Shown piece after piece: positions 40,523 to 49,672 of a stretch of 64,000 nt of DNA. The notes beneath the pieces are model-generated. The model saw only the letters and a list, made by a program, of their open reading frames with translations, made no database searches and was not told the DNA's origin. Position 1 is the stretch's first letter; every line of letters begins with the position of its first letter. A program made the translations under genes and the position numbers. The stretch is from Halosolutus amylolyticus. Its GTDB lineage: Archaea > Halobacteriota > Halobacteria > Halobacteriales > Natrialbaceae. The stretch lies in assembly GCF_023566055.1 (NCBI RefSeq), contig NZ_JALIQP010000008.1, positions 166,103 to 230,102 on the forward strand. The letters run 5' to 3'.

Positions 40523-42151
40523 TTACCGGACCGGAAGCCCAAGCGCCGCGAGATCGACGTTCTCGCCCACGAGTGACGCGGCCCGATCGAACGGCGTTTC
40601 GCTCGCGCTTCTCCCGGCGGTGTCGCCGGCCCCGTCCGCCGGCCGATCGACCCCCGCTGACGCGGCGACGGCGTCGAGGAAGGCCTCCCGGACGGTCGCG
40701 TTGTCGAAGACGCCGTGGAGGTAGGTTCCGAGGACGGGTCCTACTGCGGCGCTGGAGTCGCCGAGCGGCCGATCGACGGGTTCGAGCGCCTCTGTGCGGC
40801 CCGCGTGGATCTCGTACCCCGAGGCGGTCCCGTCGGCACCGGCCAGGAGCGGGGTCGCCGATCCGTCGACGGGGACCGTCGTCTGCTCGAGGTGTTTGTC
40901 GCCCTCGAAGCGCGTCTCGACGGGCAGGAGGCCGAATCCCGCCACCGTGTCGTCTATTTCGGCACCACGGGCGTCGTCCGTCCCGGTACCGTCGGTTCCG
41001 TCCGTCCCGGTTCCGACGTCGCTCCCGGTGCCCTCGAGAGACGCGTTCGTGATCCGGTGACCCAGCATCTGGTAGCCGCCACAGAGGCCCACGATCGGCC
41101 CGTCGAACGCCGTGAGCGCGTCGTCGTACCCGGCCGCCCGGAGCGCGAGCAGGTCGTCGACGGTGTTTTTCGTCCCCGGGAGGACGACCGCGTCCGCGTT
41201 CGCGAGTCGATCGGTCGGATCGCCGCCATCGGGGTCGACCGGCACGTACGACACCGAGACGCCCGGTTCGGCCACGAGAGCCTCGATATCCGTCGCGTTC
41301 GAGATACGGGGCAGTCGCGGGACCGCGATCGTCACGCGGCGATCGGCTGGAACGCCGTCGTCGGCGCCGATCACGGCTCGCTCGTCGGTCGCGGGGAGTC
41401 CGACGCTGTCCTCTTCGGGCAGGCCGGGGTCGTCGTACGGGAGGACGCCGAGGATCGGGACGCCGGTCCGGGACTCGATCTCCGCGATCCCCGACTCGAG
41501 GAGCGACGGCTCCCCGCGGAACTTGGTGATGACCGCGCCGACGACCCGCTCCCGGACGTCGTCGGGAAGCAGTTCGATCGTCCCGTAGAGGCTGGCGAAC
41601 GCGCCGCCGCGTTCGATGTCGACCAGCAGGAGGATCTCGGCGTCCGCGAACCGGGCCAGTTCGACGTTCGCGAGGTCCCGATCGTGGAGGTTGATCTCGG
41701 CGATGCTTCCCGCTCCCTCGGCGACGATCACGTCGTGGTCGGCCGCCAGCCGCCGGTAGGACGCTTCGGCCACCGCTCGCGCGTCGTCCCAGTACTCCTC
41801 GTAGTAGGTGCCGGGCGGGACGTGCTCGTGGGCCCGTCCCTGGACGACTAACTGGCTCTCCCCCTCGCCGCGGGGCTTGAGCAGGACCGGGTTGCAGTCG
41901 GTCGTCGGCGTCAGCCTCGCGGCACGGGCCTGGACGAACTGGGAGACGCCGATCTCGCCCCAGCGATCGACGGCGTCGTCCGACGCCACCGCGTCCGGGC
42001 GAACGACGACCCGGGCGTTGTTACTCATATTCTGTGCCTTGAACGGGGCGACCGAGACGCCCCGATCGGCCAGGAGACGACAGAGACCGGCGGCGACCGT
42101 CGACTTGCCGACGTGGCTGGCCGTGCCCGCGATCAGGATCGTCCGTGTCAT
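40523..42151 (-). CDS. cbiP: Cobyric acid synthase
   Basis: A 542-residue glutamine-dependent amidotransferase that amidates four side chains of adenosylcobyrinate a,c-diamide to give cobyric acid in cobalamin synthesis. The N-terminal P-loop-like ATPase domain starts with [20 protein letters not shown] and contains [14 protein letters not shown]; the C-terminal class I glutaminase domain has its nucleophile in [11 protein letters not shown]. Acidic inserts are seen around the sequence [14 protein letters not shown]. The ATG at 42151 begins the P-loop domain; the frame happens to stay open for 490 codons more, but those overlap the ABC permease gene and are not coding. Confidence 0.93.
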   Translation of the reverse strand: MTRTILIAGTASHVGKSTVAAGLCRLLADRGVSVAPFKAQNMSNNARVVVRPDAVASDDAVDRWGEIGVSQFVQARAARLTPTTDCNPVLLKPRGEGESQLVVQGRAHEHVPPGTYYEEYWDDARAVAEASYRRLAADHDVIVAEGAGSIAEINLHDRDLANVELARFADAEILLLVDIERGGAFASLYGTIELLPDDVRERVVGAVITKFRGEPSLLESGIAEIESRTGVPILGVLPYDDPGLPEEDSVGLPATDERAVIGADDGVPADRRVTIAVPRLPRISNATDIEALVAEPGVSVSYVPVDPDGGDPTDRLANADAVVLPGTKNTVDDLLALRAAGYDDALTAFDGPIVGLCGGYQMLGHRITNASLEGTGSDVGTGTDGTDGTGTDDARGAEIDDTVAGFGLLPVETRFEGDKHLEQTTVPVDGSATPLLAGADGTASGYEIHAGRTEALEPVDRPLGDSSAAVGPVLGTYLHGVFDNATVREAFLDAVAASAGVDRPADGAGDTAGRSASETPFDRAASLVGENVDLAALGLPVR

Positions 42152-42246
42152 CCGGGTGCACGCTACTCGTAGGTACGGGAGTATCGTCCTACCGGTTCGA
42201 CGTTCGTGAGACGACACGCGGTACCGCCAGTATCCGGGGCCGATCC

Positions 42247-43692
42247 TCACCCCTGCCGATACCGCCGCTCCCAGCGCGGCCCCGCGCGACTCGAGAGTAC
42301 CCATCCGATCGTCCCGACCCCGACCCCCGAGAGCGCGAGCGCGGCCCCGATCGGAAGCGTGGGTGGGACGAGCACGAACCCCACCACGAGCGTCGGGACG
42401 AGCGGGACGGCCACGCCGACGGTGAACAGTGAGAACCGGACGGCGTCGAACAGGAACTCGTTCGGATCGAAGCCGGCGAGAAAGACCGTGAGTCCGTAGT
42501 AGTACACCGCGTAGCCCGCGAGCAGGATCGCGCCGACGGCGGCGTCGACGATCGTTGCCTCGAACCAGACGACGGCTGCGAGGTAGGGACCGGCGACGGC
42601 CGGGCCGCCCACGAGGACGAACGCGACGCGTTTCGCCTGGAACACGTCCGCGACGGAGACGGGATAGGCGAGATACGATTCGACCGCGTCGAACTGGGTG
42701 AGCCAGTTGTACGTCGTGAACGCCGACAGGCCGAGCACGCCGCCGAAGAAGATCCCCGGCGCGGGTTCGACGCCGGTGATCGAGTCGACGACGCCGACCA
42801 GGGCGGCGACGAGCGCGAGCAGGATGCCGGCGGAGACGACCGGCTTCCAGACGCCGCCGGAGGACCGGGCCAGGTCGAGCAGGGTCTTCCTGACCAGCGG
42901 ATCGGCCGTGAACGGGACCACGTCGCTCGTCCGTGCGAACCGGTCGCCGGCGGTGCGAGCGGGACGGCCGTACGTCGGATCGTACGCCGCGAGCGCGGCA
43001 GTCGCGACGACCAGCGTCTTGATGGCGAGCGCGCCGCCGATCGCCGGCGAACCGAGCGGCACGAGGACGGCCGAGATCACGCTGGTCTGGTCCGTAAGCC
43101 ACGCCACGACTACCGCGCCGCCGATCGCGGCAACGATCGCCCACGCCGGAACGCCCCGAGTCCGGCAGGCGATCAGCGCGACAGTGACGGCCATCCCCGC
43201 GGCGAAGACGATCGAGAGGGACAGCCACAGCGCCAGGACGGAAAGCGGCGTCGCCGCGGTCAGTCCGAGCACCGGCCCGGCACCGATCGCCATCGGGAGG
43301 ACGAACACGATGCCGTAGAAGAGCGCGTCTTTCAGCAGGAAGAGCGCGAGCAGGTGTCGCCGGCCGATCGGGAGCGTCGTCGACGACGAGAGGACGAGCG
43401 AGAGATCCCCGAAGACGTTCTCCAGCATGTCGGAGCCGACGAAGCCGGCCGTCCCGCTGTAGAGTCCGAACCCGAGCGCGAGGACGTGGAGGCCGGCCAC
43501 GACAGTCGACCTGGCGGTTCCGTTCGCGAGAAGTGCGACACCGCCGAGTCCGGCCAGGACGGCGACCACGACCGGGAAGAACACGAACCGCCAGCCGCCG
43601 AACAGCCGGGTGTGGAGTCGCCACTCCTCCCGGGCGAGGATCCGGAAGAGCGTCCAGCTGGTCCGTCGCAGGGAGGGCGCCGATCGACTCAT
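42247..43692 (-). CDS. ABC exporter permease, large
   Basis: A 481-residue membrane protein with about 11-12 hydrophobic segments, coupled by an ATGA overlap to the ATPase gene upstream. The N terminus ([22 protein letters not shown]) is amphipathic, followed by helices such as [20 protein letters not shown] cytoplasmic loop includes [21 protein letters not shown]. It belongs to the ABC-2 type superfamily of export permeases; the cargo is unknown. The neighbouring cobalamin genes do not imply cobalamin transport, because cobalamin import uses other ABC families. Confidence 0.85.
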   Translation of the reverse strand: MSRSAPSLRRTSWTLFRILAREEWRLHTRLFGGWRFVFFPVVVAVLAGLGGVALLANGTARSTVVAGLHVLALGFGLYSGTAGFVGSDMLENVFGDLSLVLSSSTTLPIGRRHLLALFLLKDALFYGIVFVLPMAIGAGPVLGLTAATPLSVLALWLSLSIVFAAGMAVTVALIACRTRGVPAWAIVAAIGGAVVVAWLTDQTSVISAVLVPLGSPAIGGALAIKTLVVATAALAAYDPTYGRPARTAGDRFARTSDVVPFTADPLVRKTLLDLARSSGGVWKPVVSAGILLALVAALVGVVDSITGVEPAPGIFFGGVLGLSAFTTYNWLTQFDAVESYLAYPVSVADVFQAKRVAFVLVGGPAVAGPYLAAVVWFEATIVDAAVGAILLAGYAVYYYGLTVFLAGFDPNEFLFDAVRFSLFTVGVAVPLVPTLVVGFVLVPPTLPIGAALALSGVGVGTIGWVLSSRAGPRWERRYRQG

Positions 43693-44435
43693 ACTGCCGG
43701 ACCCGCCGGGAGACCGCGAGCGTCCTCCTCGGTGACGCGATCCAGAAACAGCTCCAGCAGCGACGGCTCCGTGACGCCCTCGAGCGATCGCTCGGCGACG
43801 AGCTGGCCGTCGGCGACGATCCCGACGCGCGTACAGATCTCTTCGGCCACGTCGATGTCGTGCGTCGAGACGAAGACCGCGTTGTCCTCGGCCGCGTAGG
43901 CGACGAGAAACTCCTTGACCTGTTCCTGGACGAGCGGATCGAGGTTCGCGAGCGGTTCGTCGATGAAGACGACGTCGGGTTCGTGGACGAACGCCTGGGC
44001 GATCATCACCTTCTGTTGTTGCCCCCGCGAGAGGTCGGTGGTGAGCGTGTCGAGTTTGCTCCGGAAGCCGAGCCGTTCCGCCCACAGGTCCGTCCGTTCG
44101 GCCACGTGATCCGGGTCGAGGTCGCGGACCTCGCCGACGAATTCGAGGTACTCCCGTGGCGTGAGGAAACTCGGCGGCGACCCCTGTTCCGGAAGGATGC
44201 CGACCCGTCGGCGCGTTTCGATCGGTTCAGCCGCCGGATCGGTATCGAGCACCCGGACCTCCCCGGCGTCCGGTTCGATCTGGCCGGTCAGGATCCGGAT
44301 CGTCGAGGTCTTTCCGGCCCCGTTCGGGCCGAGAAAACCGAACAGTTCGCCCCGCTCGATCGCGAACGACAGCCCGTTCAGCGCGTCCACGGAGCCGTAG
44401 GACTTCCGCAGCCCCGTCACGTTGACGACACCCAT
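43689..44435 (-). CDS. ABC transporter ATP-binding protein
   Basis: A 248-residue ATPase partner of the permease that follows. Walker A reads [11 protein letters not shown], the signature motif is [12 protein letters not shown] and Walker B is [13 protein letters not shown], with a switch histidine in [10 protein letters not shown]. It is shorter than usual at its C terminus and lacks a regulatory domain. The ATG at 44435 directly precedes the first beta strand; a longer start at 44534 would add a proline-rich, unlikely segment. Confidence 0.92.
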   Translation of the reverse strand: MGVVNVTGLRKSYGSVDALNGLSFAIERGELFGFLGPNGAGKTSTIRILTGQIEPDAGEVRVLDTDPAAEPIETRRRVGILPEQGSPPSFLTPREYLEFVGEVRDLDPDHVAERTDLWAERLGFRSKLDTLTTDLSRGQQQKVMIAQAFVHEPDVVFIDEPLANLDPLVQEQVKEFLVAYAAEDNAVFVSTHDIDVAEEICTRVGIVADGQLVAERSLEGVTEPSLLELFLDRVTEEDARGLPAGPAV

Positions 44436-44581
44436 CAGTGACCGCGACTTTCGATCGATCTGTAATAACTGTGCTGGCGGCGAGGCTCCGATCGGCCCCG
44501 GGCCGGGATGGCTCCGATGGCGAGACCGAATCATCGGTGAGCGGGACTGTCGCTCTGGCGCGGATTCGAAACGTTTGTGTG

Positions 44582-44599
44582 CATTGTACGCATTGTATA
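44582..44599. promoter_or_regulatory. 9-bp tandem repeat upstream of UPF0175 antitoxin
   Basis: Two adjacent copies of a 9-bp unit, cattgtacg and cattgtata, end 4 bp before the antitoxin ATG at 44604. Such a short tandem site next to the first gene of a toxin-antitoxin pair could be the operator bound by the antitoxin. Confidence 0.4.
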
Positions 44600-44603
44600 C
44601 GCC

Positions 44604-44894
44604 ATGGGAACCATCTCCGCCCGCGTCCCGGACGACCTCGAGGCCGAACTCGAGGTCTATCTCGAGGAGGAAAACCTCGATCGGAGTACGGCCGTCCGGA
44701 AGCTGTTGATCGAAGGACTCGAAGAGTGGCGCATGGAGCGCGCACTCGACAAACTCGAGGCCGGTGAAATAACGTTCTCCCGGGCAGCCGAACTCGCGGA
44801 CCTGTCGGTCTGGGAACTGGCACGACTCGCCGAGGACCGCAACGTGACCTGGGTCGACGGCGATCGTCTCGAGGACGACCTCGACGCGCTCTGA
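44604..44894 (+). CDS. UPF0175-family antitoxin
   Basis: A 96-residue protein of the UPF0175 family, which acts as antitoxin to PIN-like toxins. The N terminus (TISARVPDDLEAELEVYLEEE) resembles a ribbon-helix-helix strand and helix; the C-terminal block (GEITFSRAAELADLSVWELARL) carries the typical helix-turn-helix-like UPF0175 motif. The stop is 3 bp before the start of a DUF3368 toxin gene. The ATG at 44604 was chosen because the ribbon strand starts there; a further ATG-like start nine codons upstream falls within the repeat. Confidence 0.88.
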   Translation: MGTISARVPDDLEAELEVYLEEENLDRSTAVRKLLIEGLEEWRMERALDKLEAGEITFSRAAELADLSVWELARLAEDRNVTWVDGDRLEDDLDAL

Positions 44895-44897
44895 GCG

Positions 44898-45410
44898 ATG
44901 TACGTATTCGACGCGACGCCGCTTATCTATCTCGCCACCGTCGATCGACTACCGATCATCGAGTCGCTCCGATCGGAGTGTGTGACTACGAATGCCGTCT
45001 ACGAAGAGGTAGTTACGACGGGAATCGACGAAGGCCACGCAGACGCGAGACGGATCGAGCACGTCATCGAAAACGGGCTCCTGTCGGTCGAGGAAGTCGA
45101 CCAAACCGTCCTCTTCGAACGGCTGCGGAAAAACGACCGTCTCAGCATCGCCGACGCCTCGGTCCTCGCCCTGGCCGACCAGCACGACGGAACGGCGATC
45201 GTCGACGAGCGCTACGGTCGGGCCGTCGCGAGCGCCGAGACCGTTCCCACCCGCGGGACGGCCTATATCGTGCTTCGACTGCATCGCGACGACATCCTCA
45301 CCGCCGACGAGGCACAGGAGACGATCGACGAGATGGTCGACGCGGGCTGGTACTGCGCCCCCGACCTGTACGCGAAGATCAGTCGGAAGATCGACGAGCT
45401 ATCCGAGTGA
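44898..45410 (+). CDS. DUF3368 PIN-like toxin
   Basis: A 170-residue PIN-domain protein of the DUF3368 family, probably a ribonuclease toxin paired with the UPF0175 antitoxin just upstream. The first catalytic aspartate is in YVFDATPLIYLA (Asp5), further acids in VYEEVVTTG, LSIADASVLALA and AIVDERYGR. Length is normal for the family. The pair lies between the start of an ABC exporter operon and the cobalamin gene cobA, and runs opposite to both, so it looks like an insertion. Confidence 0.9.
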   Translation: MYVFDATPLIYLATVDRLPIIESLRSECVTTNAVYEEVVTTGIDEGHADARRIEHVIENGLLSVEEVDQTVLFERLRKNDRLSIADASVLALADQHDGTAIVDERYGRAVASAETVPTRGTAYIVLRLHRDDILTADEAQETIDEMVDAGWYCAPDLYAKISRKIDELSE

Positions 45411-45459
45411 CGCGCTATCTCGAGGTGGGCTGGATTGCGGTCAGCGGGGCATACGCCGA

Positions 45460-46149
45460 TCAGAACTCCGTTCCCTGTCGCGCCCGCTGTCCGTCGTCGA
45501 TCGGGTGTTTCACCTTGCGGACGTTCGTGATCAGGTCGGCCGCCGCCGAGAGGTAGTCGGGTTCGGTGTGGCTTCCCGAGAGGACGAGTTCCAGTCCGTC
45601 CGGTTTCGCGTCGATCAGGTCGAGCACGTCGGTTTCGCTGACGAGTCCTCGATCGGCGGCGTACAGCACCTCGTCGAGCACGAGCATGTGCATCCCCGCC
45701 TCCGGAGCGGCGTCGAGCGGGATCGGTTCGTCGAGGTCGGCCCCACGGGCCGCCGCGAGCAACTCCTGGGCGCGCTCGAGGCCGGCCTGGGCCTCCGCCT
45801 CGTGATCCGCCTCGTCGGTCCCGTCGGCCATCCCGTGCCAGCCGTAGTGGCCGAGGTTCTCGTAGCTGATCCCCGGCAGGGCCGCGATCGCGTTGTACTC
45901 GCCGCGGACGGCGTCGACGCTCGACGCGCCGCCTTTCATAAACTGGAGCAGATGCACGCGGTAGCCGTGCCCGGCCGCCCGCATCCCCAGGCCGAGCGTC
46001 GCCGTCGTCTTCCCCTTGCCGTCGCCCCACCACACCTGGACGAGGCCGAACTCCTCGGGTGCGGCCGCTTCGATCGGCTCCGCCTCGGGCGATCGCCCCC
46101 CGCCAGGCGTGTCGGCGATCGCCGATTCCGGTGGCTGGTCCTCGCTCAT
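45460..46149 (-). CDS. cobA: Cob(I)yrinic acid a,c-diamide adenosyltransferase
   Basis: A 229-residue ATP:corrinoid adenosyltransferase of the CobA/BtuR family, which attaches the adenosyl group to cobalt. An unusually placed P-loop GDGKGKTTAT follows a disordered acidic N terminus of about 35 residues. Other family blocks are QFMKGGASSVDA, DLDEPIPLDAAPEAGMHMLVLDE and ELVLSGSH. It probably acts in the same pathway as CbiP, encoded 3.3 kb away, although an ABC exporter and a toxin-antitoxin pair separate them. The ATG at 46149 is the first in frame. Confidence 0.93.
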   Translation of the reverse strand: MSEDQPPESAIADTPGGGRSPEAEPIEAAAPEEFGLVQVWWGDGKGKTTATLGLGMRAAGHGYRVHLLQFMKGGASSVDAVRGEYNAIAALPGISYENLGHYGWHGMADGTDEADHEAEAQAGLERAQELLAAARGADLDEPIPLDAAPEAGMHMLVLDEVLYAADRGLVSETDVLDLIDAKPDGLELVLSGSHTEPDYLSAAADLITNVRKVKHPIDDGQRARQGTEF

Positions 46150-46274
46150 ACGGAAGTCGTCGGACCCGTCGTATTTGTAGCTACGGCATCGACGACTGCC
46201 GCCCTAATCTATCCGTGCTACCATGCCACAATCAAACGGGTCTTTAGGCTTCGGTCCTAAGATGGTCGCGTCCG

Positions 46275-46637
46275 ATGCCACTCGAGTTCTCTTCGGCCGA
46301 CGAAGCACCTCCGTTCCGGGACGTCATCACCGTCCTGGACGACGAGGACTGTCGGACGATCATCTCCGTGCTCGACGAACCGATGACGGTGCCGGAGATT
46401 GCCGAGGCAGCGGATCTTCCCCTCTCGACGACCTATCGCAAACTCGATCGCCTGACCGAGGCACAACTCGCGAGCGAGACCACCGGCGTTCGACACGGTC
46501 GCCACCACAAGTCGCGGTACATCGTCGACTTCGATCGCATCTCGGTCGATCTCGACGACGAACTGGAGTTTCGCGTCGACATCGATCGCTCGAACCCCGC
46601 TCTCGGCCTCTGGTCCGACGTGAAACAGGAGTTCTGA
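46275..46637 (+). CDS. Winged-helix transcriptional regulator
   Basis: A 120-residue regulator with an ArsR/TrmB-like winged helix: ITVLDDEDCRTIISVLDEP, MTVPEIAEAADLPLSTTYRKLDRL (recognition helix at STTYRKLDRL) and a wing with HHKSRYIVDFD. The C terminus is acidic (LEFRVDIDRSNP). The ligand is unknown. It is divergent from cobA, and a possible shared regulatory region of about 125 bp lies between them. A phased repeat array occurs 110 bp after its stop. Confidence 0.85.
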   Translation: MPLEFSSADEAPPFRDVITVLDDEDCRTIISVLDEPMTVPEIAEAADLPLSTTYRKLDRLTEAQLASETTGVRHGRHHKSRYIVDFDRISVDLDDELEFRVDIDRSNPALGLWSDVKQEF

Positions 46638-46985
46638 CGCTCCGGAGCACCCGTCGAATTCGGCGACACTCGATCGGATCCGTCGCGACCGAGGCCCCGT
46701 CCCGAGCGCTTCGATCGACGAATACCGAACGGGCCGACAGCCACACATCGTACACAGTGTAAACAGTGCAGACAGTTTGAACTGTGTATGCTACCCGGAG
46801 CGATCGCTCCCGGACCGGACTCGCACGACCGGATAGATGGACGTGGACCGCCGATCACCCGAACGAAGGCGGGTCAAACTCTGTACGTGTGATACCTCAA
46901 GTCATTCAGGAATTAGCGATAAATACTGACATTCCGGCAAATTACGAAGGCATTTTACCTACAATCGGGTGAAAATAGTTCGTAC
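46638..46985. other. Intergenic region with phased repeat array
   Basis: About 350 bp without a convincing gene. Its main feature is the ACAGT array at 46751-46788, listed separately. A lower-GC stretch from 46890 to 46980 leads into the lipoprotein gene and contains cattttacc about 30 bp before its ATG, a possible TATA region. Confidence 0.45.
46751..46788. promoter_or_regulatory. Phased ACAGT array with inverted ends (putative operator)
   Basis: Three copies of ACAGT start at 46754, 46763 and 46772, exactly 9 bp apart, and an inverted copy ACTGT starts at 46781, again 9 bp on. The outer ends form an 8-bp perfect inverted repeat, TACACAGT and ACTGTGTA. This arrangement suggests a cooperative or dimeric regulator-binding site. 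Which gene it controls is unclear: the winged-helix gene ends 110 bp before it and the lipoprotein gene begins 200 bp after. Confidence 0.45.
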
Positions 46986-47270
46986 ATGGTCGGCTCGAAA
47001 TCCAACACGCTCCCAGATCGGCGAACCGTCCTCAAACTCATCGGTGGCGCCACAGTCGTCCCGCTACTGGCAGGCTGTGGCGGCCCGGGCGAAGACGGCG
47101 AGGAGACGGAAGACGGTGACGGCGACGAGGAAAACGAAACGGAGGATAACGAAACAGAAGCCAACGAAACGGAGGACAACGAGACTGAAGCCAACGAAAC
47201 CGAGGATAACGAAACCGAGGATAACGAAACCGAGGACAACGAAACGGAAGACAACGAAACCGACGAGTAG
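46986..47270 (+). CDS. Small Tat lipoprotein with NETED repeat tail
   Basis: A 94-residue predicted lipoprotein. The N terminus has a twin-arginine signal (DRRTVLKLIGGATVV) and a lipobox ending LLAGC. The mature part is almost only glutamate, asparagine, threonine and aspartate, and consists of NET units spaced five to seven residues apart (for example NETEDNETEANETED). Each NET is a possible N-glycosylation sequon, so the mature protein would be a lipid-anchored, possibly heavily glycosylated and highly acidic chain. No folded domain is visible and I know no function. The repeat could also arise from slippage. Confidence 0.65.
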   Translation: MVGSKSNTLPDRRTVLKLIGGATVVPLLAGCGGPGEDGEETEDGDGDEENETEDNETEANETEDNETEANETEDNETEDNETEDNETEDNETDE

Positions 47271-47394
47271 CGATCGGAGACCCCGTCGTCTGCGCTCCCG
47301 GACGCGATCGGTCGGGAGAGTGCAGCGACGGACCACGACCTTTCGGAAGCCGATTCACGGTACATACATACGGTACGGTCCCCTATCGGATCGT

Positions 47395-47925
47395 ATGAGC
47401 GAGAGCGCGACGTTCGGCGGCGGTTGCTTCTGGTGTATCGAGGCGGCGTTCAAGGAACTCGACGGCGTCGAGTCCGTCACGTCCGGCTACGCCGGTGGCC
47501 ACAGCGACGATCCATCCTACCGGGAGGTCTGTTCCGGGACGACCGGCCACGCCGAGGTCGTCCGCGTGACCTACGATCCGGCGGCGATCGGGTACGACGA
47601 CCTTCTCGAAGTGTTCTTCGCGGTTCACGACCCGACACAGCTCAACCGGCAGGGTCCCGACGTCGGCACCCAGTACCGATCGATCGTGCTCTACGAGTCG
47701 GATGCCCAGCGCGAACAGGCCGAGGCGTACATCGAGGCGCTCGACGAGGAGTACGACGACGACGTCGTCACCGAACTGGAACCGCTGGAGACCTTCTACC
47801 GTGCCGAGGAGAAACACCAGGACTACTTCGAGAAGAACCCGCAGGACGCCTACTGCCGGATGCACGCCGCGCCGAAAGTCGAGAAAGTCCGCGAGAAGTT
47901 CGACGCGAAACTCGAACAGGCCTGA
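47395..47925 (+). CDS. msrA: Peptide methionine sulfoxide reductase A
   Basis: A 176-residue MsrA, which reduces the S-epimer of methionine sulfoxide in proteins. The catalytic motif GGCFWCIEA lies at the N terminus, right after the chosen ATG at 47395. Other family blocks are VTSGYAGG, FFAVHDPTQLNRQGPDVGTQ and the C-terminal EKHQDYFEKNPQDAYC, with a possible resolving cysteine. MsrB is not adjacent. A promoter is likely in the 120 bp following the lipoprotein gene. Confidence 0.95.
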   Translation: MSESATFGGGCFWCIEAAFKELDGVESVTSGYAGGHSDDPSYREVCSGTTGHAEVVRVTYDPAAIGYDDLLEVFFAVHDPTQLNRQGPDVGTQYRSIVLYESDAQREQAEAYIEALDEEYDDDVVTELEPLETFYRAEEKHQDYFEKNPQDAYCRMHAAPKVEKVREKFDAKLEQA

Positions 47926-47943
47926 CCGGGTTTCCCGCCGGCG

Positions 47944-48606
47944 CTACGCTTCTACCCGCCACGTCAGCAACGCACCGTCGTCGAGTCGATCGACCGACTC
48001 GAGTTCGAGCGTGGGGAACTCCTCGACGAACCCCTCGCCGTCGGCCAGGGTCGGCGCGTCGCGACCGCCGATCACCGTCGGCCCGACGAACGTCCGGAGT
48101 TCGTCGACCAGACCGGCCGCGAACAGCGAGAAGATGAGTTCGCCGCCGCCCTCGACCATGATCCGATCGAGCCCCTGCTCCTCCAGCGCGGCGAACGCCC
48201 GCAGGAGGTCGACCCGATCGTCCCCCGCAGTGACCAGCGTCGCGTGATCGGCGAGGTCCGCGCGTCGGTCGACCGGGGCGGCCTCTGTCACGCAGACGTA
48301 GGTGGATGCCGCGTCGTCCAGGATCGCGGCGTCTGGCGGCGTTCGCGCGGTCGAGTCGACGACGACGCGGGCCGGGTTGGCCGATCGGTCCGCCTCGCGG
48401 CGCTCCGTCCGCAGCGTGTCGTCTTTCACGGTCAGGTGTGGGTCGTCGGCGAGAACGGTGCCGACGCCGACGACGACGGCGTCGCTGTCGGCCCGGAGTC
48501 GATCGACGCGAGCGAAGTCCTCGTCGCCGCTGATGGCGATCTGTTCCCGGCGACGCGAGGAGAGTTTGCCGTCCGCGCTCGTGGCGGCGTTGACGACGAC
48601 GTGCAT
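47944..48606 (-). CDS. Diaminohydroxy-phosphoribosylaminopyrimidine reductase (RibD C-terminal type)
   Basis: A 220-residue reductase of the RibD C-terminal/DHFR-like family. It uses NADPH to reduce the ribose of 2,5-diamino-6-ribosylamino-pyrimidinone phosphate in archaeal riboflavin synthesis. The start VVVNAATSADGKLSSRRREQ is typical; ADSDAVVVGVGTVLADDPHLTV and MVEGGGELIFSLFAAGLVDEL contain the cofactor and substrate regions. The ATG at 48606 was preferred over a GTG two codons upstream. Other riboflavin genes are not adjacent. Confidence 0.9.
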   Translation of the reverse strand: MHVVVNAATSADGKLSSRRREQIAISGDEDFARVDRLRADSDAVVVGVGTVLADDPHLTVKDDTLRTERREADRSANPARVVVDSTARTPPDAAILDDAASTYVCVTEAAPVDRRADLADHATLVTAGDDRVDLLRAFAALEEQGLDRIMVEGGGELIFSLFAAGLVDELRTFVGPTVIGGRDAPTLADGEGFVEEFPTLELESVDRLDDGALLTWRVEA

Positions 48607-48701
48607 ACCCACGCTGCGTGAGCGGACCTAAAGAAGACACCGAGGTCGGAGCGGCGTCGGGGACCGCGATCGCAGCCGGGCCGTCCGGGACGCGATCGAC
48701 G

Positions 48702-49556
48702 TCAGGGACCGATCCGTCGATACCCCCCGTCCCACGAGGCGATCGCGGTTCGATTGGACGACGTCTCAGCGTCCGTCCCGCGGACGAACCACGGGACGAT
48801 CACGTCGGCCAGTCGATCGTGGGCCGTGTCGTAGTCGAGACCGCTCGGCTCGTCGCCCGGTTGGCCCCGGTAGCTCCCGAACTGGGAGTGATTCAGCGGG
48901 AGTTCCCGGACCGTCGCGTCCGCGGGGAGATTCCCGCGGTTCGCATCGTACGCGTCGCGGTCGAGGACCGTATCCGCGCTCCCGGTCACGCTCAAAACGT
49001 CGAGGTCGGTTCCCGAGACGTCCCTGTCGCAGTACGACGCGAAGAGGACGACGCCGTCGACGCTCGCTGGGTTGGCCGCCGCGTACCGGCAGGCCATCGC
49101 GCCGCCCAGCGAGTGGCCGCCGACGTACCAGGTCTCGATCGACGATTCCGAGACGTACCTCGAGGCTGCACCACGATCGAGGACGGCGAGGTTCAGCGGC
49201 ATCTTCGGAACGACGACGGTCACGTCGGCTTCGCTGGCGAGCGGCGCGAGCGAGGTGAGGTAGGCGTCCGGGTGGACGCGCCCGCCCGGATAGAAGACGA
49301 GGCCGACCGCCGGATCGCTCCCTGCCGTCGAACCGTCTTCGGTCGCCATATCGTCCGACGTCGGTTCGAGGACGTAGGTCCCACCCCGCTGCGTGACCGT
49401 CACGTCCGGATTCTCCTGCACGCTCGCGATACTGGCGTCCGTTCCGTGATACGGCGTTCCGAGGTAGAACACCGCGCCCGCGACGACGACGATCCCGAGG
49501 GCGACGAGCCAGACGACCAGTCGCTTGGCCTGGCTCCGGAGGCGATCACGATCCAT
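48702..49556 (-). CDS. Membrane-anchored alpha/beta hydrolase
   Basis: A 284-residue protein with one N-terminal transmembrane anchor (LVVWLVALGIVVVAGAVFYLG, about residues 13-33) and an extracellular alpha/beta hydrolase domain. The nucleophile elbow is GGHSLGGAMA, preceded by VGLVFYPGGRVHPDAY, which forms the oxyanion region; a catalytic aspartate (SVTGSADTVLD) and histidine (LPLNHSQFGSY) are plausible. The orientation of the anchor implies a cell-surface enzyme. The substrate is unknown. The ATG at 49556 faces the RPA gene on the opposite strand. Confidence 0.85.
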   Translation of the reverse strand: MDRDRLRSQAKRLVVWLVALGIVVVAGAVFYLGTPYHGTDASIASVQENPDVTVTQRGGTYVLEPTSDDMATEDGSTAGSDPAVGLVFYPGGRVHPDAYLTSLAPLASEADVTVVVPKMPLNLAVLDRGAASRYVSESSIETWYVGGHSLGGAMACRYAAANPASVDGVVLFASYCDRDVSGTDLDVLSVTGSADTVLDRDAYDANRGNLPADATVRELPLNHSQFGSYRGQPGDEPSGLDYDTAHDRLADVIVPWFVRGTDAETSSNRTAIASWDGGYRRIGP

Positions 49557-49642
49557 TGACGGGCGTTCGCACCACCCGGACAAAGGTCCTTGTCAGACGC
49601 GTCCACGGATCTCCGCTTCACTTCCGCCGCGCTGCGGGAACG

Positions 49643-49651
49643 CTTTTTAAG
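49643..49651 (+). promoter_or_regulatory. TATA box of rpa operon
   Basis: The sequence ctttttaag is centred about 26 bp before the ATG at 49673 and is flanked by GC-rich DNA, which fits a strong haloarchaeal promoter with a leaderless transcript. Confidence 0.55.
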
Positions 49652-49672
49652 CCCCCGGACGAATTCCCGGTG

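Noticed and set aside
40523..43624. A single 1033-codon open frame covering cbiP and part of the ABC permease region
   Set aside because: Only the part from 42151 has the family sequence; the rest lies over the permease gene in another frame and is arginine-rich, as expected for a frame open by GC bias.
42247..44435. Cobalamin transporter, because of neighbouring cbiP and cobA
   Set aside because: The permease is of the ABC-2 export type and no periplasmic binding protein is present; cobalamin import uses BtuCDF-type proteins.
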